Source: an uncultured Prevotellaceae bacterium
Lineage (GTDB): Bacteria > Bacteroidota > Bacteroidia > Bacteroidales > Muribaculaceae
NCBI GenBank assembly: GCA_900318645.1
Contig: ONLH01000032.1
Coordinates: forward strand, 1-64,000
Direction of reading: 5' to 3'
DNA: 64,000 nt
The notes beneath the pieces are model-generated. The model was not told the origin of the DNA. It worked only from the letters and a program-made list of their open reading frames with translations, and did not search any database. Below, one piece after another: positions 1 through 8,159 of this stretch. Position 1 is the stretch's first letter. Each line of letters starts with the position of its first letter. Made by a program: the position numbers and the translations under genes.

Positions 1-1974
1 GGGAGCGTAGTGGAGCATGGTCGAGAGGCGGCAGATGATCTTCACATAGGTGGCCTCGTCAAGACCTTGCTTGCCGCGGGTGCCCTGGATGATCTTGTAA
101 CCCTTGAGGGAGCGTACCATGCGCTCGGCCTCGGGTTGTGACAGCGGTGCGAGACCGAACTGCACGTCCTTCAATACCTCAACGAAGATACCGCCCAGAC
201 CGCACAGCACGTTGTGGCCGAAGGTGGGCTCGAACTTGGCGCCGATAAAGAGCTCGGTGCCGCTGATCATCTTCTGAATCATCACGGCGGTAGCATCGGG
301 AATCTGCATCATGCGGTCGAACTCGGCCTCCAGTTGGGCATCGTCCTTGACGTTGAGCGTCACACCGCCCACGTCGCTCTTGTGCACGGGACCAACGACC
401 TTGACAACGATGGGGTAGCCCATCTCGCGGGCTGCGGCAACGAGTTCGTCACGGTTGGCCGATACCTTCTCGGGTACGACGGGGATAGCGGCTGCCTGCA
501 GCAGGGCGCGTACGTCGTCGGGAGCGATGTAGCCGTCCTCCTTGATGCCGTCGATGATGGCACGCACGGCTTTGACATCCACCTCGGGGCAGAGGTTGTC
601 GGTGGTGGCGGGCTTGGGCGTGTTGCTCACGCGGATAAGCGCTTCGGCCAGAGCCACCTCATCGGCAAAGTTCACATGGCCCTTGTCGATGAACTCTTTC
701 ACCTCGCGTCCGGCGATGTTCAAGCACGGCAGCACGGGGAAGATGGGCTTCTTGCAGGTGAGCATCTTCTCATGCAGCACAGCGTAGGCGTCGTCACAGG
801 GTACCAGACCCGGTGTGCCGAAGATGACCACGATGGCGTCCACGTTGTCGTAGCGCTTCTCGCAGAAGTCGATGCAGATGCCCAGGTGCTCGGGAGTACC
901 CGTGGCCAGGAAGTCGATGGGGTTGGCTACCGATGAGCCGGGATAGAGCTGTGCCTTCAATTCCTCGCCGATCTTGGCATCGAGCAGAGGCACGTTCATG
1001 CCGCCCTTGCTCAGGGCATCGGTCAGCATCACACCGGGGCCGCCGGCGTGGGTGACGATGGCCACGTTCTTGCCGGTCATCTCGGGCAGGGTGAGCACGC
1101 AGCCGATGGTGGTCAACTGGTCACGTGAGTAGCAGCGCACGATACCAGCCTTGCGGAACAGGGCATCAACGGCGGTGTCGCTCGATGCGATGGCACCCGT
1201 GTGGCTCGATGCGGCACGGCTACCACTCTCGCTGGAACCCGACTTGACGGCGGCGATGCGGCAACCCTTGCTGATGAGCGAACGGGCATGCTTGAGCAGG
1301 CGCTCGGGGTGAGAAATATTCTCAATATAGAGTAGCTTGACCTTGGAGTCGCGCTCGGGGTCAAAGTGCTCGTCCATATATTCCAGCACGTCCTCGATAC
1401 CAATCTGCTTGCCGTTACCGATGGACCATACCGAGTTGAACTGCAGACCCTTGCTTACGCCCGAGTCGATGATGAACACGGCGGTAGCACCCGAGCCGCT
1501 GATGAAGTCGGCACCCTTGGGGCTCAAGGCGGGAATGGGCAGCGTGAACACGCTGTGGTGGTTGGTGGTCAACAGGCCGATGCAGTTGGGGCCGATGAGC
1601 GCGGCACCATACTTCTCGCAGGTGTCCAGGATGTGCTGCTCCAGGATAGCACCCTCATGGGTCTCCTCGCCGAAGCCGGCACTAATGATAATGAACGCGC
1701 GCACGCCCTTGTGCTCGGTCAAGTAGTCAACATACTCGGGGCAGTACTTGGCAGCGACGACCAGAATAGCCAGGTCGGCGTTGGGCAGGTCCTTCATGTC
1801 ATGATGGGCCTTGATGCCTTGTACAATGTCCTCCTTGGGGTTGAGGACGTAAAGATCACCCTTGAAGCCGCCTTGCTTGAGGTTACGCACAATAGCGCCA
1901 CCGGGCTTCTGCTCGTTGTTGCTGCCGCCAATGACGACAATACTCTTAGGATTCAGTAATTGCTGGTTAATCAT
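1..1974 (-). CDS. ADP-forming acyl-CoA (acetyl-CoA) synthetase, fused subunits, partial
   Basis: Converts acyl-CoA, ADP and phosphate to free acid, CoA and ATP, so it conserves energy at the end of amino acid fermentation. The frame is open from ATG at 1974 to the window edge: 658 residues of about 700 expected for the fused form. Order seen: N-terminal CoA-binding Rossmann part (SIVVIGGSNN near residue 10), a succinyl-CoA-ligase-like part with the segment AASSHTGA holding the His that is phosphorylated in this family, then a C-terminal ATP-grasp part (PIVVKVVGP...HKSDVGGV). The last ~40 residues lie outside. It stands upstream of, and on the opposite strand to, the iorAB operon; arylacetyl-CoA from IorAB is a plausible substrate (inference). 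Acetyl-CoA from the lysine cluster is equally possible. Confidence 0.9.
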   Translation of the reverse strand, partial: MINQQLLNPKSIVVIGGSNNEQKPGGAIVRNLKQGGFKGDLYVLNPKEDIVQGIKAHHDMKDLPNADLAILVVAAKYCPEYVDYLTEHKGVRAFIIISAGFGEETHEGAILEQHILDTCEKYGAALIGPNCIGLLTTNHHSVFTLPIPALSPKGADFISGSGATAVFIIDSGVSKGLQFNSVWSIGNGKQIGIEDVLEYMDEHFDPERDSKVKLLYIENISHPERLLKHARSLISKGCRIAAVKSGSSESGSRAASSHTGAIASSDTAVDALFRKAGIVRCYSRDQLTTIGCVLTLPEMTGKNVAIVTHAGGPGVMLTDALSKGGMNVPLLDAKIGEELKAQLYPGSSVANPIDFLATGTPEHLGICIDFCEKRYDNVDAIVVIFGTPGLVPCDDAYAVLHEKMLTCKKPIFPVLPCLNIAGREVKEFIDKGHVNFADEVALAEALIRVSNTPKPATTDNLCPEVDVKAVRAIIDGIKEDGYIAPDDVRALLQAAAIPVVPEKVSANRDELVAAAREMGYPIVVKVVGPVHKSDVGGVTLNVKDDAQLEAEFDRMMQIPDATAVMIQKMISGTELFIGAKFEPTFGHNVLCGLGGIFVEVLKDVQFGLAPLSQPEAERMVRSLKGYKIIQGTRGKQGLDEATYVKIICRLSTMLHYAP

Positions 1975-1995
1975 TTGTTATTCTTTGTTTTTGTA

Positions 1996-2017
1996 GAGAC
2001 GCAAAATCTTGCGTCTC
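1996..2017. repeat. GAGACGC-type palindromic intergenic repeat
   Basis: An inverted repeat with arms GAGACGCAA and TTGCGTCTC lies between the promoter and the start of the acyl-CoA synthetase gene, so it would be in the 5' untranslated region. Related copies are at 25203-25224, 25257-25278 and 28864-28889. Confidence 0.75.
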
Positions 2018-2051
2018 AAATCTTTGGTTTATGTTCTTTTTTTTTCGCCCG

Positions 2052-2082
2052 CAAAGGTAATCAAAATTCCCATAACCCACAA
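2052..2082 (-). promoter_or_regulatory. Promoter of the acyl-CoA synthetase gene
   Basis: On the minus strand TACCTTTG (2059-2052) matches the Bacteroidota -7 element TAnnTTTG, and TTG at 2082-2080 lies 20 bases upstream as a -33 element. The leader to ATG 1974 is about 70 nt and contains the palindrome at 1996-2017. Confidence 0.65.
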
Positions 2083-2132
2083 CCCGCTGTTACACGATAA
2101 TTGAAAATGGGCTTGAAGACCTGAATTTCAAT

Positions 2133-2957
2133 CTACTGTGTGGGTAATTCGGCGGTGCCTTCAAAAGCGATGGCGGCGGGGCCGCTCAGGTAAACGTGGT
2201 CGTTGGCTTCACGCCAGTCGATGTCGAGGGCGCCGCCGTCCATGATAATGTGCGATTGACGGCCGCTTCGCCCCGTGATGGCGGCTGCTACGGCGGTTGC
2301 ACAGGCGCCCGTGCCGCAAGCCATGGTGATACCGCTGCCACGTTCCCACACGCGCACGCGGATACCGTCTTCCCTGACCTGTGCAAAATCAATATTGCAA
2401 CGCTCTGGGAAGCGGGAATGGTGCTCGAGGCGTGAACCCTCACGAGCCACGTCCACGGCATCAATATCATCGACAAAGATGACGTAATGCGGGTTGCCCA
2501 TCGAGACAAACACGCCCTCGGGCAAGGTCTCGCCCTCAGGAAGGAACAGGTGCTCATTTTCCAGGACGGGTGCGAGCATGTCCACCGTGACGCTATCTAC
2601 CGTCCCATCGTCGCTCACCTTCAGGTCAAGCATCTTAATGCCCGACGCCGTCAGCAGGCGGATGTGCCGTTTGTCGGTCAAGCCGCGCTCATAGACGTAC
2701 TTGCCGATGCAACGGCTGGCATTGCCGCACATGAGCCCCTCGGATCCATCGGCATTGAAAATGCGCATCGTGAAGTCGGCATCAGGGGTGTCAGAACGCC
2801 CGATGAGTACCAGCCCATCACTGCCAATACCAAAATGGTAACGGCTCCATGCGATGGAAACTTCCTCGGGATGTTCTATTGGGTAACGGGACGTGTCCAC
2901 AAAGATGTAGTCGTTGCCCACACCATGCATCTTGATAAAATGTATAGTCTGATTCAT
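2133..2957 (-). CDS. dapF: Diaminopimelate epimerase
   Basis: Epimerises LL- to meso-diaminopimelate in lysine and peptidoglycan synthesis; cytoplasmic and cofactor-free. Two half-domains each give one catalytic Cys: MCGNASRC in the first and ACGTGACA in the second; [10 protein letters not shown] at the N-terminus is also typical. The frame opens at 2981, but a TAnnTTTG element at 2986-2979 places the transcript start downstream of that codon. I therefore start at ATG 2957 (ATG 2960 is adjacent), giving 274 residues, the usual length of the family. It is divergent from the PLP enzyme at 3067. No clear terminator is seen after it. Note the contrast with the lysine-degrading cluster 35 kb away. 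Confidence 0.95.
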   Translation of the reverse strand: MNQTIHFIKMHGVGNDYIFVDTSRYPIEHPEEVSIAWSRYHFGIGSDGLVLIGRSDTPDADFTMRIFNADGSEGLMCGNASRCIGKYVYERGLTDKRHIRLLTASGIKMLDLKVSDDGTVDSVTVDMLAPVLENEHLFLPEGETLPEGVFVSMGNPHYVIFVDDIDAVDVAREGSRLEHHSRFPERCNIDFAQVREDGIRVRVWERGSGITMACGTGACATAVAAAITGRSGRQSHIIMDGGALDIDWREANDHVYLSGPAAIAFEGTAELPTQ

Positions 2958-2978
2958 CATGTTATGAATTAAGGTCTG

Positions 2979-2986
2979 CAAAAGTA
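2979..2986 (-). promoter_or_regulatory. dapF promoter (-7 element)
   Basis: Minus-strand TACTTTTG fits TAnnTTTG. It rules out the most upstream ATG (2981) and supports a start at 2957/2960. No convincing -33 element. Confidence 0.6.
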
Positions 2987-3008
2987 ATCATAATTCAGAA
3001 AAATATCC

Positions 3009-3016
3009 TAATTTTG
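3009..3016 (+). promoter_or_regulatory. Promoter (-7 element) of the MalY/PatB-like gene
   Basis: TAATTTTG, 50 bases upstream of ATG 3067. Together with the dapF element it forms a compact divergent promoter pair. Confidence 0.6.
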
Positions 3017-3066
3017 CCGCCAGATTTATCAACACTATTCCCTTTAAATCAAAAATATATATTCTA

Positions 3067-4254
3067 ATGCCGAAGTACAATTTTGACCTCAGTATTGATC
3101 GACGTGGCACCCATTGTAAAAAAGTTGACATGTTGGATGACCTCTTTGGACGTCACGATTTGCTCCCCTTGTGGATAGCTGACATGGATTTTCCTGTATG
3201 TCCCGAAATCAGTGATGCGCTGGTATCGCGGTTCGGTGACCATCCCATTTACGGATACACACTTCCGTATGACGAGTATTGGCAATCGATTATCGACTGG
3301 CAACGTCGTCGCAACGGCTTTGAAATCAGCCGAGAAGAGATGACATTCATGCCTGGTGGAATGCCTGCCCTGGGCATGGTGCTCAACTTTTACACCAATC
3401 CCGGTGATCGCGTGGTGCTACAGGAGCCTGTGTACTACGACTTTAAGGATGTAATTGAAGGGAACCGTCGATTAGCGGTGCGAAACAACCTTGTACCCAC
3501 TGGTGATCATTTCTATCGAATGGACCTTGACGACCTGGAGCGTGTTTTCATTGAGCAGAAACCGCGACTCATGATCGTATGCAATCCTCAGAATCCCATA
3601 GGCATCGTCTGGACAAAAGAAGAACTGCAACAAGTCGCTGCGCTGGCTCGCAAGCATAACGTGATTATCTTCAGTGACGAGGTGTTCGGTGACATGACAC
3701 TCTTTGGCCACAAGCACATCCCACTGGCGACAGTGAGCGAAGATGCGGCAGCCGTGACCATCACCTGTGGGTCACCTGGAAAGACTTTCAATATCCCAGG
3801 AGTAAAAAGCACTTGGCTGGTAATCAAGAATCCGGAATTGCGTCAGGAATTCTATCGTTGGGTAGAGGTGAACGAGTTGTGCAATGCCAATATCACGGCA
3901 CTTCTCGCCACCGAGGTCGGTTATCGTCATTGTGAGCCTTGGCTCGAGGCTTGCAAGAAATATATTGAGCAGAATGTGCTCTATGTTGCTCAATTCTGCA
4001 AAGAGCACATCCCCAGTATCTATGCCATCAAGCCGCAAGCGTCGTTTTTGATGTGGCTCGACTGCAGGCGATTAGGACTTGATCATGCCGAACTGGTGCG
4101 TTTCTTTGCCGAAGAAGCACATCTTGCGCTCAATAATGGTGAAATATATGGCGTTCCTGGCTATTGCCACATGCGACTGAATGTAGGCACTCCGCGCCAG
4201 CGCCTCGAGCAGGCCATGCATCAGCTTGAGGCCGCCGTCAAGGCACTGAAATAA
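3067..4254 (+). CDS. MalY/PatB-family PLP enzyme (cystathionine beta-lyase-like aminotransferase)
   Basis: A fold-type I PLP enzyme of 395 residues, normal length for the MalY/PatB group. Visible: PLWIADMDF at ~34-42, the substrate and PLP-site segment CNPQNPIG at 172-179 (usually CNPHNP), FSDEVFGD with the PLP-contacting Asp at ~204, and SPGKTFNIPG with the PLP lysine at 239. Members cleave C-S bonds of cystathionine or cysteine, or transaminate; sequence alone does not decide which. The gene is monocistronic: own promoter at 3009 and terminator at 4281. Confidence 0.85.
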   Translation: MPKYNFDLSIDRRGTHCKKVDMLDDLFGRHDLLPLWIADMDFPVCPEISDALVSRFGDHPIYGYTLPYDEYWQSIIDWQRRRNGFEISREEMTFMPGGMPALGMVLNFYTNPGDRVVLQEPVYYDFKDVIEGNRRLAVRNNLVPTGDHFYRMDLDDLERVFIEQKPRLMIVCNPQNPIGIVWTKEELQQVAALARKHNVIIFSDEVFGDMTLFGHKHIPLATVSEDAAAVTITCGSPGKTFNIPGVKSTWLVIKNPELRQEFYRWVEVNELCNANITALLATEVGYRHCEPWLEACKKYIEQNVLYVAQFCKEHIPSIYAIKPQASFLMWLDCRRLGLDHAELVRFFAEEAHLALNNGEIYGVPGYCHMRLNVGTPRQRLEQAMHQLEAAVKALK

Positions 4255-4280
4255 TCCTATCAAATATTTCGATCATTCAC

Positions 4281-4316
4281 GGAAAGGGGGCAGTGATTTT
4301 GTCCCCTTTCCTTATT
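4281..4316 (+). terminator. Rho-independent terminator
   Basis: Stem GGAAAGGGG (4281-4289) with CCCCTTTCC (4303-4311), followed by a T/A-rich tail, 26 bases after the MalY/PatB-like stop codon. Confidence 0.8.
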
Positions 4317-4341
4317 ATATTGGTCAAAAATTCTTAAAAAT

Positions 4342-4372
4342 TTTGTAGGATGCAGATTAATGTGTAACTTTG
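4342..4372 (+). promoter_or_regulatory. iorAB operon promoter
   Basis: TTTG at 4342-4345, 19-base spacer, TAACTTTG at 4365-4372: a full match to the Bacteroidota promoter pattern. The leader to ATG 4437 is about 60 nt and A/T rich. Confidence 0.8.
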
Positions 4373-4436
4373 TGAGTTGAAATATACTTCTAATACACCT
4401 AACTATTTGAGATAATACAAGTTAAACCTTATAATA

Positions 4437-6047
4437 ATGAGAAAGTTACTCTTAGGTGATGAGGCTATCGCCCAGGGCGCGCTTGATGCGGGCCTGAGTG
4501 GTGTGTATGCCTATCCGGGTACTCCCTCGACCGAGATCACGGAGTACATTCAGAATTCTAAGTTAGCGGTGGAACGCAACGTTCATCGCCGCTGGTGTAC
4601 AAACGAAAAGACGGCTATGGAGGCTGCCCTCGGTATGTCCTTCATGGGCAAGCGCGCATTGGTCTGCATGAAGCATGTGGGCTTGAACGTGTGCGCCGAC
4701 CCGTTCGTTAACTCGGGTATGACGGGTGTGAACGGCGGTCTTGTGGTCCTCGTGGCCGATGACCCCTCGATGCACTCTTCCCAGGACGAGCAGGATAGCC
4801 GCTTCTACGGCAAGTTTGCCATGATTCCCACGCTGGAACCCAGCACTCAGCAGGAGGCCTACGACATGATGGAGAAGGCCTATGAGCTGAGCGAGGAGGT
4901 TTGCCTCCCCGTGCTCATGCGTGTCACCACCCGCATGGCCCACAGCCGCGCTGTGGTAGAGGTGAAAGAGACTCCGCGTGCCGAGAATGAATTGAACTAT
5001 GACGCCAAGGCCAGCCACTGGGTATTGCTCCCCGGCAACGCCATCAAGCGTAACATCACTGTCACGGGTCAGCAGGCCGACCTCGAGGAGCGTGCCGTCA
5101 AGAGCGAGTACAACAAGTACATCGACGGTGCTGACCACTCGATGGGTGTCATTGCCACAGGTATTGCCTATAACTACCTGATGGAGTGCTACCCCGACGG
5201 CTGCCCCTATCCCGTGCTGAAGATCAGCCAGTATCCCATGCCCAAGGAACTCATCCGCCGCATGACCGCCGACTGTGACGCCGTGCTCATCGCCGAGGAA
5301 GGCCAGCCCTTCGTCGAGGATCTGGTGCGTGGCGTGATGCCCGGCAATGCTGTTATCAAGGGTCGCCTCACTGGCGAGCTGCCCCGTACTGGCGAGCTGA
5401 GTCCCGATGCCCTGAAGAAGGCTCTGGGCCTGCCCGTGAGCGAGGGTTATCCCAGTTGTGAGAATGTCGCTCCGCGTCCCCCCGCACTGTGCCAGGGTTG
5501 CGGTCACCGCGACGTTTACACCGCCCTCAACGAGGTATTGAAGGAGTATCCCAATGCCCGCGTGTTTGGTGACATCGGTTGCTACACCCTGGGCTTCATG
5601 CCTCCCTTCAAGGCTATCCACTCGTGTGTTGACATGGGTGCCAGCATCACCATGGCCAAGGGTGCCGCCGATGCCGGCCAGTGGCCCGCAGTTGCCATCA
5701 TCGGTGACTCGACCTTCACCCACTCGGGTATGACGGGTCTGCTCGATGCCATCAACGAGAACGCCAACATCACCGTCATCATCAGCGACAACCTCACCAC
5801 CGGTATGACGGGTGGTCAGGACTCGGCAGGTACCAACAAGTTTGAGGCCATCTGCCGTGGTTTGGGTATGACCGACGAGCACCTCAAGGTGGTTGTTCCC
5901 CTGCCCAAGAACATGCCCGAGATCACGCAAGTGATGCGTGACGAGATCAACTACCGCGGTACCAGTGTGATTATCCCGCGCCGCGAGTGCATGCAAACAT
6001 TACAACGTCATCTCAAACAAAAGAAAGCACAGGAGGCAAAGCAATGA
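4437..6047 (+). CDS. iorA: Indolepyruvate ferredoxin oxidoreductase, alpha subunit
   Basis: Catalytic subunit of the enzyme that oxidatively decarboxylates aryl pyruvates (from Trp, Phe, Tyr) to arylacetyl-CoA and reduces ferredoxin; thiamine diphosphate dependent, cytoplasmic. N-terminal pyrimidine-binding part has YAYPGTPSTEITEY (~21-34); the C-terminal TPP-binding part has CQGCGHRD (~350), DIGCYTLG and IGDSTFTHSG...N. Length 536: the family in archaea and many bacteria has ~600-650 residues with a C-terminal 2[4Fe-4S] ferredoxin domain, but here the protein ends after the TPP domain with a K/Q-rich tail and no CxxCxxC clusters. Electron exit must use another carrier or a separate ferredoxin. 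It overlaps iorB by ATGA. Confidence 0.92.
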   Translation: MRKLLLGDEAIAQGALDAGLSGVYAYPGTPSTEITEYIQNSKLAVERNVHRRWCTNEKTAMEAALGMSFMGKRALVCMKHVGLNVCADPFVNSGMTGVNGGLVVLVADDPSMHSSQDEQDSRFYGKFAMIPTLEPSTQQEAYDMMEKAYELSEEVCLPVLMRVTTRMAHSRAVVEVKETPRAENELNYDAKASHWVLLPGNAIKRNITVTGQQADLEERAVKSEYNKYIDGADHSMGVIATGIAYNYLMECYPDGCPYPVLKISQYPMPKELIRRMTADCDAVLIAEEGQPFVEDLVRGVMPGNAVIKGRLTGELPRTGELSPDALKKALGLPVSEGYPSCENVAPRPPALCQGCGHRDVYTALNEVLKEYPNARVFGDIGCYTLGFMPPFKAIHSCVDMGASITMAKGAADAGQWPAVAIIGDSTFTHSGMTGLLDAINENANITVIISDNLTTGMTGGQDSAGTNKFEAICRGLGMTDEHLKVVVPLPKNMPEITQVMRDEINYRGTSVIIPRRECMQTLQRHLKQKKAQEAKQ

Positions 6048-6616
6048 AAACCGATATCATCCTTTGCGGCGTGGGAGGACAAGGCATCCTCTCCATCGCT
6101 ACCGTAATTGGCGAAGCAGCCATGCACGAGAATCTTTATATCAAGCAGGCCGAGGTTCACGGCATGTCGCAGCGTGGCGGTGACGTGCAGTCCAACCTGC
6201 GCATCAGCAGCAATCCCATCCACAGCGACCTGATCGCCAAAGGCTCGGCCGATGTGATCATCTCGATGGAACCGATGGAGGCCCTGCGCTACCTGCCGTT
6301 CCTGAGCAAGGAAGGCTGGATCATCACTTCGAGCAAGCCCTTTGTCAACATCCCCAACTATCCTGAGTTGGAAACCGTGATGGCCGACCTCGCTAAGGTG
6401 AAGAACGTCATCACCCTCGATATTGAACAGTTGGCTAAGGACAACGAGATTCCCCGTTCGGCCAATGTCATCCTGCTGGGTGCAGCCCAGAAGGCCCTTG
6501 GCATCGAGTACGATAAGCTGGAAAACGCCATCCGCCGCGTCTTTGGCCGTAAGGGCGACGCCGTGGTTGACGCCAACCTCAAGGCACTTGCCATCGGAAA
6601 GGAGGCTCAACGATGA
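6044..6616 (+). CDS. iorB: Indolepyruvate ferredoxin oxidoreductase, beta subunit
   Basis: Gamma-type partner of IorA, 190 residues. GVGGQGILS at ~8-16 and HGMSQRGGDVQSN at ~40-52 are the conserved segments of the 2-oxoacid oxidoreductase gamma domain. I chose ATG 6044 rather than the upstream in-frame ATG 5987, because MKTDIILCGVGGQG is the natural N-terminus, the ATG overlaps the iorA stop (ATGA), and AGGAGG at 6031-6036 sits 7 bases ahead, an unusually strong Shine-Dalgarno for this phylum. It overlaps the next gene in the same way. Confidence 0.93.
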   Translation: MKTDIILCGVGGQGILSIATVIGEAAMHENLYIKQAEVHGMSQRGGDVQSNLRISSNPIHSDLIAKGSADVIISMEPMEALRYLPFLSKEGWIITSSKPFVNIPNYPELETVMADLAKVKNVITLDIEQLAKDNEIPRSANVILLGAAQKALGIEYDKLENAIRRVFGRKGDAVVDANLKALAIGKEAQR

Positions 6617-7929
6617 GGCCCACACCCATTAGCCGCGAGATCATCGACCGCGCGATTGAAGAGTATGGCATCCAGGACTATGGCAACGCCACCATCCGTG
6701 AGGTGAAAGCAATTGCTGCGCGTGCCGAGCGTGAATCGGGACAGGAGTTCATCAAGATGGAGATGGGCATCCCTGGCCTGCCCGCTGCCAAGATCGGTGT
6801 TGAGGCTCAAATCAAGGCCTTGCAGAACGGTTGTGCACGACTCTATCCTGATCTGCCCGGTCAGCCCATGATTAAGGACGCCACGTCACGCTTCATCAAG
6901 GCGTTCATCGACGTGGACGTTCCTGCCGAGTGCTGCATCCCCACCGTCGGCTCGATGCAGGGCACCTTCGCCTCGTTGCTCACCATCACCCAGAGCAACA
7001 AGAAGAAGAACAAGGCCCTCTTCATTGACCCCGGTTTTCCCGTGCAGAAGCTCCAGTTGGAAATTCAGGATGTTCCCTATGAGACGTTTGACATCTACGA
7101 GTTCCGTGGCGCCAAGCTGCGTGCCAAGCTCGAGGAATATATGTCCAAGGGTGACATCTGCTGCTTGATTTACAGCAACCCCAACAATCCTGCCTGGATC
7201 TGCTTGACCGATGATGAATTGAAGACCATCGGTGAACTGGCTACCAAGTATGATGTGATTGTGCTTGAGGATCTGGCTTACTTCGCCATGGACTTCCGCA
7301 TTGACCTTAGCAAGCCCTTTGAACCGCCCTTCCAGCCCAGTGTGGCAAAATATACCGACAACTACATCATGCACATCAGTGGCAGCAAGGCCTTCTCCTA
7401 TGCTGGCGAGCGCATTGCGATGACCTGCATCAGCCCCGCCATCTTCAACCGCCACTATCCTGATTTGTCGGCCCGCTACGACGGACTGCCCTTCGGCAAG
7501 GTGTTCATCACCCGCACGCTCTATGCCCTGTCATCGGGTACGAGCCACAGCGCCCAGTATGCACTTGCCGCCATCATGGATGCCGCCAGCAATGGCGAGT
7601 ATGACTTCCGTGACGATGTCATCGTCTATGGCGAGCGCGCCCACAAGCTGAAGGAGATTTTCACCCGCCACGGCTTCCGCATCGTCTATGGCATGGATGG
7701 TGACAAGCCCATTGCCGACGGTTTCTATTTCACCATCGGTTACGGCAACATGACAAGTGGCCAGTTGGCACGTGAATTGATGTACTACGGCGTGAGTGCT
7801 ATCTGCCTTGCCACCACAGGCTCATGGCAGGAAGGTCTGCGCGTGTGCACCTCGTTCATCCAGGATCATCAGTATGACATCCTCGATGAGCGCATGGCCA
7901 TCTTCGCTGAGAACAATCCTATCGAATAA
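6613..7929 (+). CDS. PLP-dependent aminotransferase, class I/II
   Basis: Third gene of the iorAB operon, starting at ATG 6613 that overlaps the iorB stop, with AGGAGG ten bases ahead. 438 residues. Fold-type I marks: YSNPNNPAW (~187-195), the PLP-Asp segment VLEDLAYFAMDF (~216-227) and SGSKAFSYAGERI with the PLP lysine near residue 257. Its place in the operon suggests it makes the aryl pyruvates used by IorAB from Phe, Tyr or Trp, which is inference. The N-terminal ~50 residues (ISREIIDRAIEEYGIQDY) are not typical of aspartate aminotransferases. Confidence 0.88.
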   Translation: MRPTPISREIIDRAIEEYGIQDYGNATIREVKAIAARAERESGQEFIKMEMGIPGLPAAKIGVEAQIKALQNGCARLYPDLPGQPMIKDATSRFIKAFIDVDVPAECCIPTVGSMQGTFASLLTITQSNKKKNKALFIDPGFPVQKLQLEIQDVPYETFDIYEFRGAKLRAKLEEYMSKGDICCLIYSNPNNPAWICLTDDELKTIGELATKYDVIVLEDLAYFAMDFRIDLSKPFEPPFQPSVAKYTDNYIMHISGSKAFSYAGERIAMTCISPAIFNRHYPDLSARYDGLPFGKVFITRTLYALSSGTSHSAQYALAAIMDAASNGEYDFRDDVIVYGERAHKLKEIFTRHGFRIVYGMDGDKPIADGFYFTIGYGNMTSGQLARELMYYGVSAICLATTGSWQEGLRVCTSFIQDHQYDILDERMAIFAENNPIE

Positions 7930-7980
7930 TCTAATGATGAAGTGTTAAGAAACTGATACTTTTCAATACACGCACATCCC

Positions 7981-8019
7981 ATGCGGGAACCGTTATTTTT
8001 TAATGGTTCCCGCATGTTT
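7981..8019 (+). terminator. Rho-independent terminator of the iorAB operon
   Basis: Perfect 11-bp stem ATGCGGGAACC (7981-7991) with GGTTCCCGCAT (8005-8015), followed by TTTT. Confidence 0.9.
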
Positions 8020-8090
8020 TGTAGAAGGTATAGTTTTGGCCTATAAATCGTTTTTTTGGCTTTTATGGAGAATATATTGAAATAAAAGAC

Positions 8091-8098
8091 TACTTTTG
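8091..8098 (+). promoter_or_regulatory. Promoter (-7 element) of the RND efflux operon
   Basis: TACTTTTG, 62 bases upstream of ATG 8160. No clear -33 element at the right spacing. No operator-like dyad is obvious. Confidence 0.55.
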
Positions 8099-8159
8099 TA
8101 GTTTTATGTTGACTTTATTAATTTTTTACTTGTATTTATAAATAATAATAAATATATAT

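Noticed and set aside
214..1959. Open frames on the plus strand over the acyl-CoA synthetase
   Set aside because: Antisense shadows of a clear, well-conserved minus-strand gene.
4563..5996. 477-codon open frame on the minus strand
   Set aside because: It is the antisense shadow of iorA; high G+C third positions keep the opposite frame open. Its translation is His/Val/Leu/Gly-rich with no domain.
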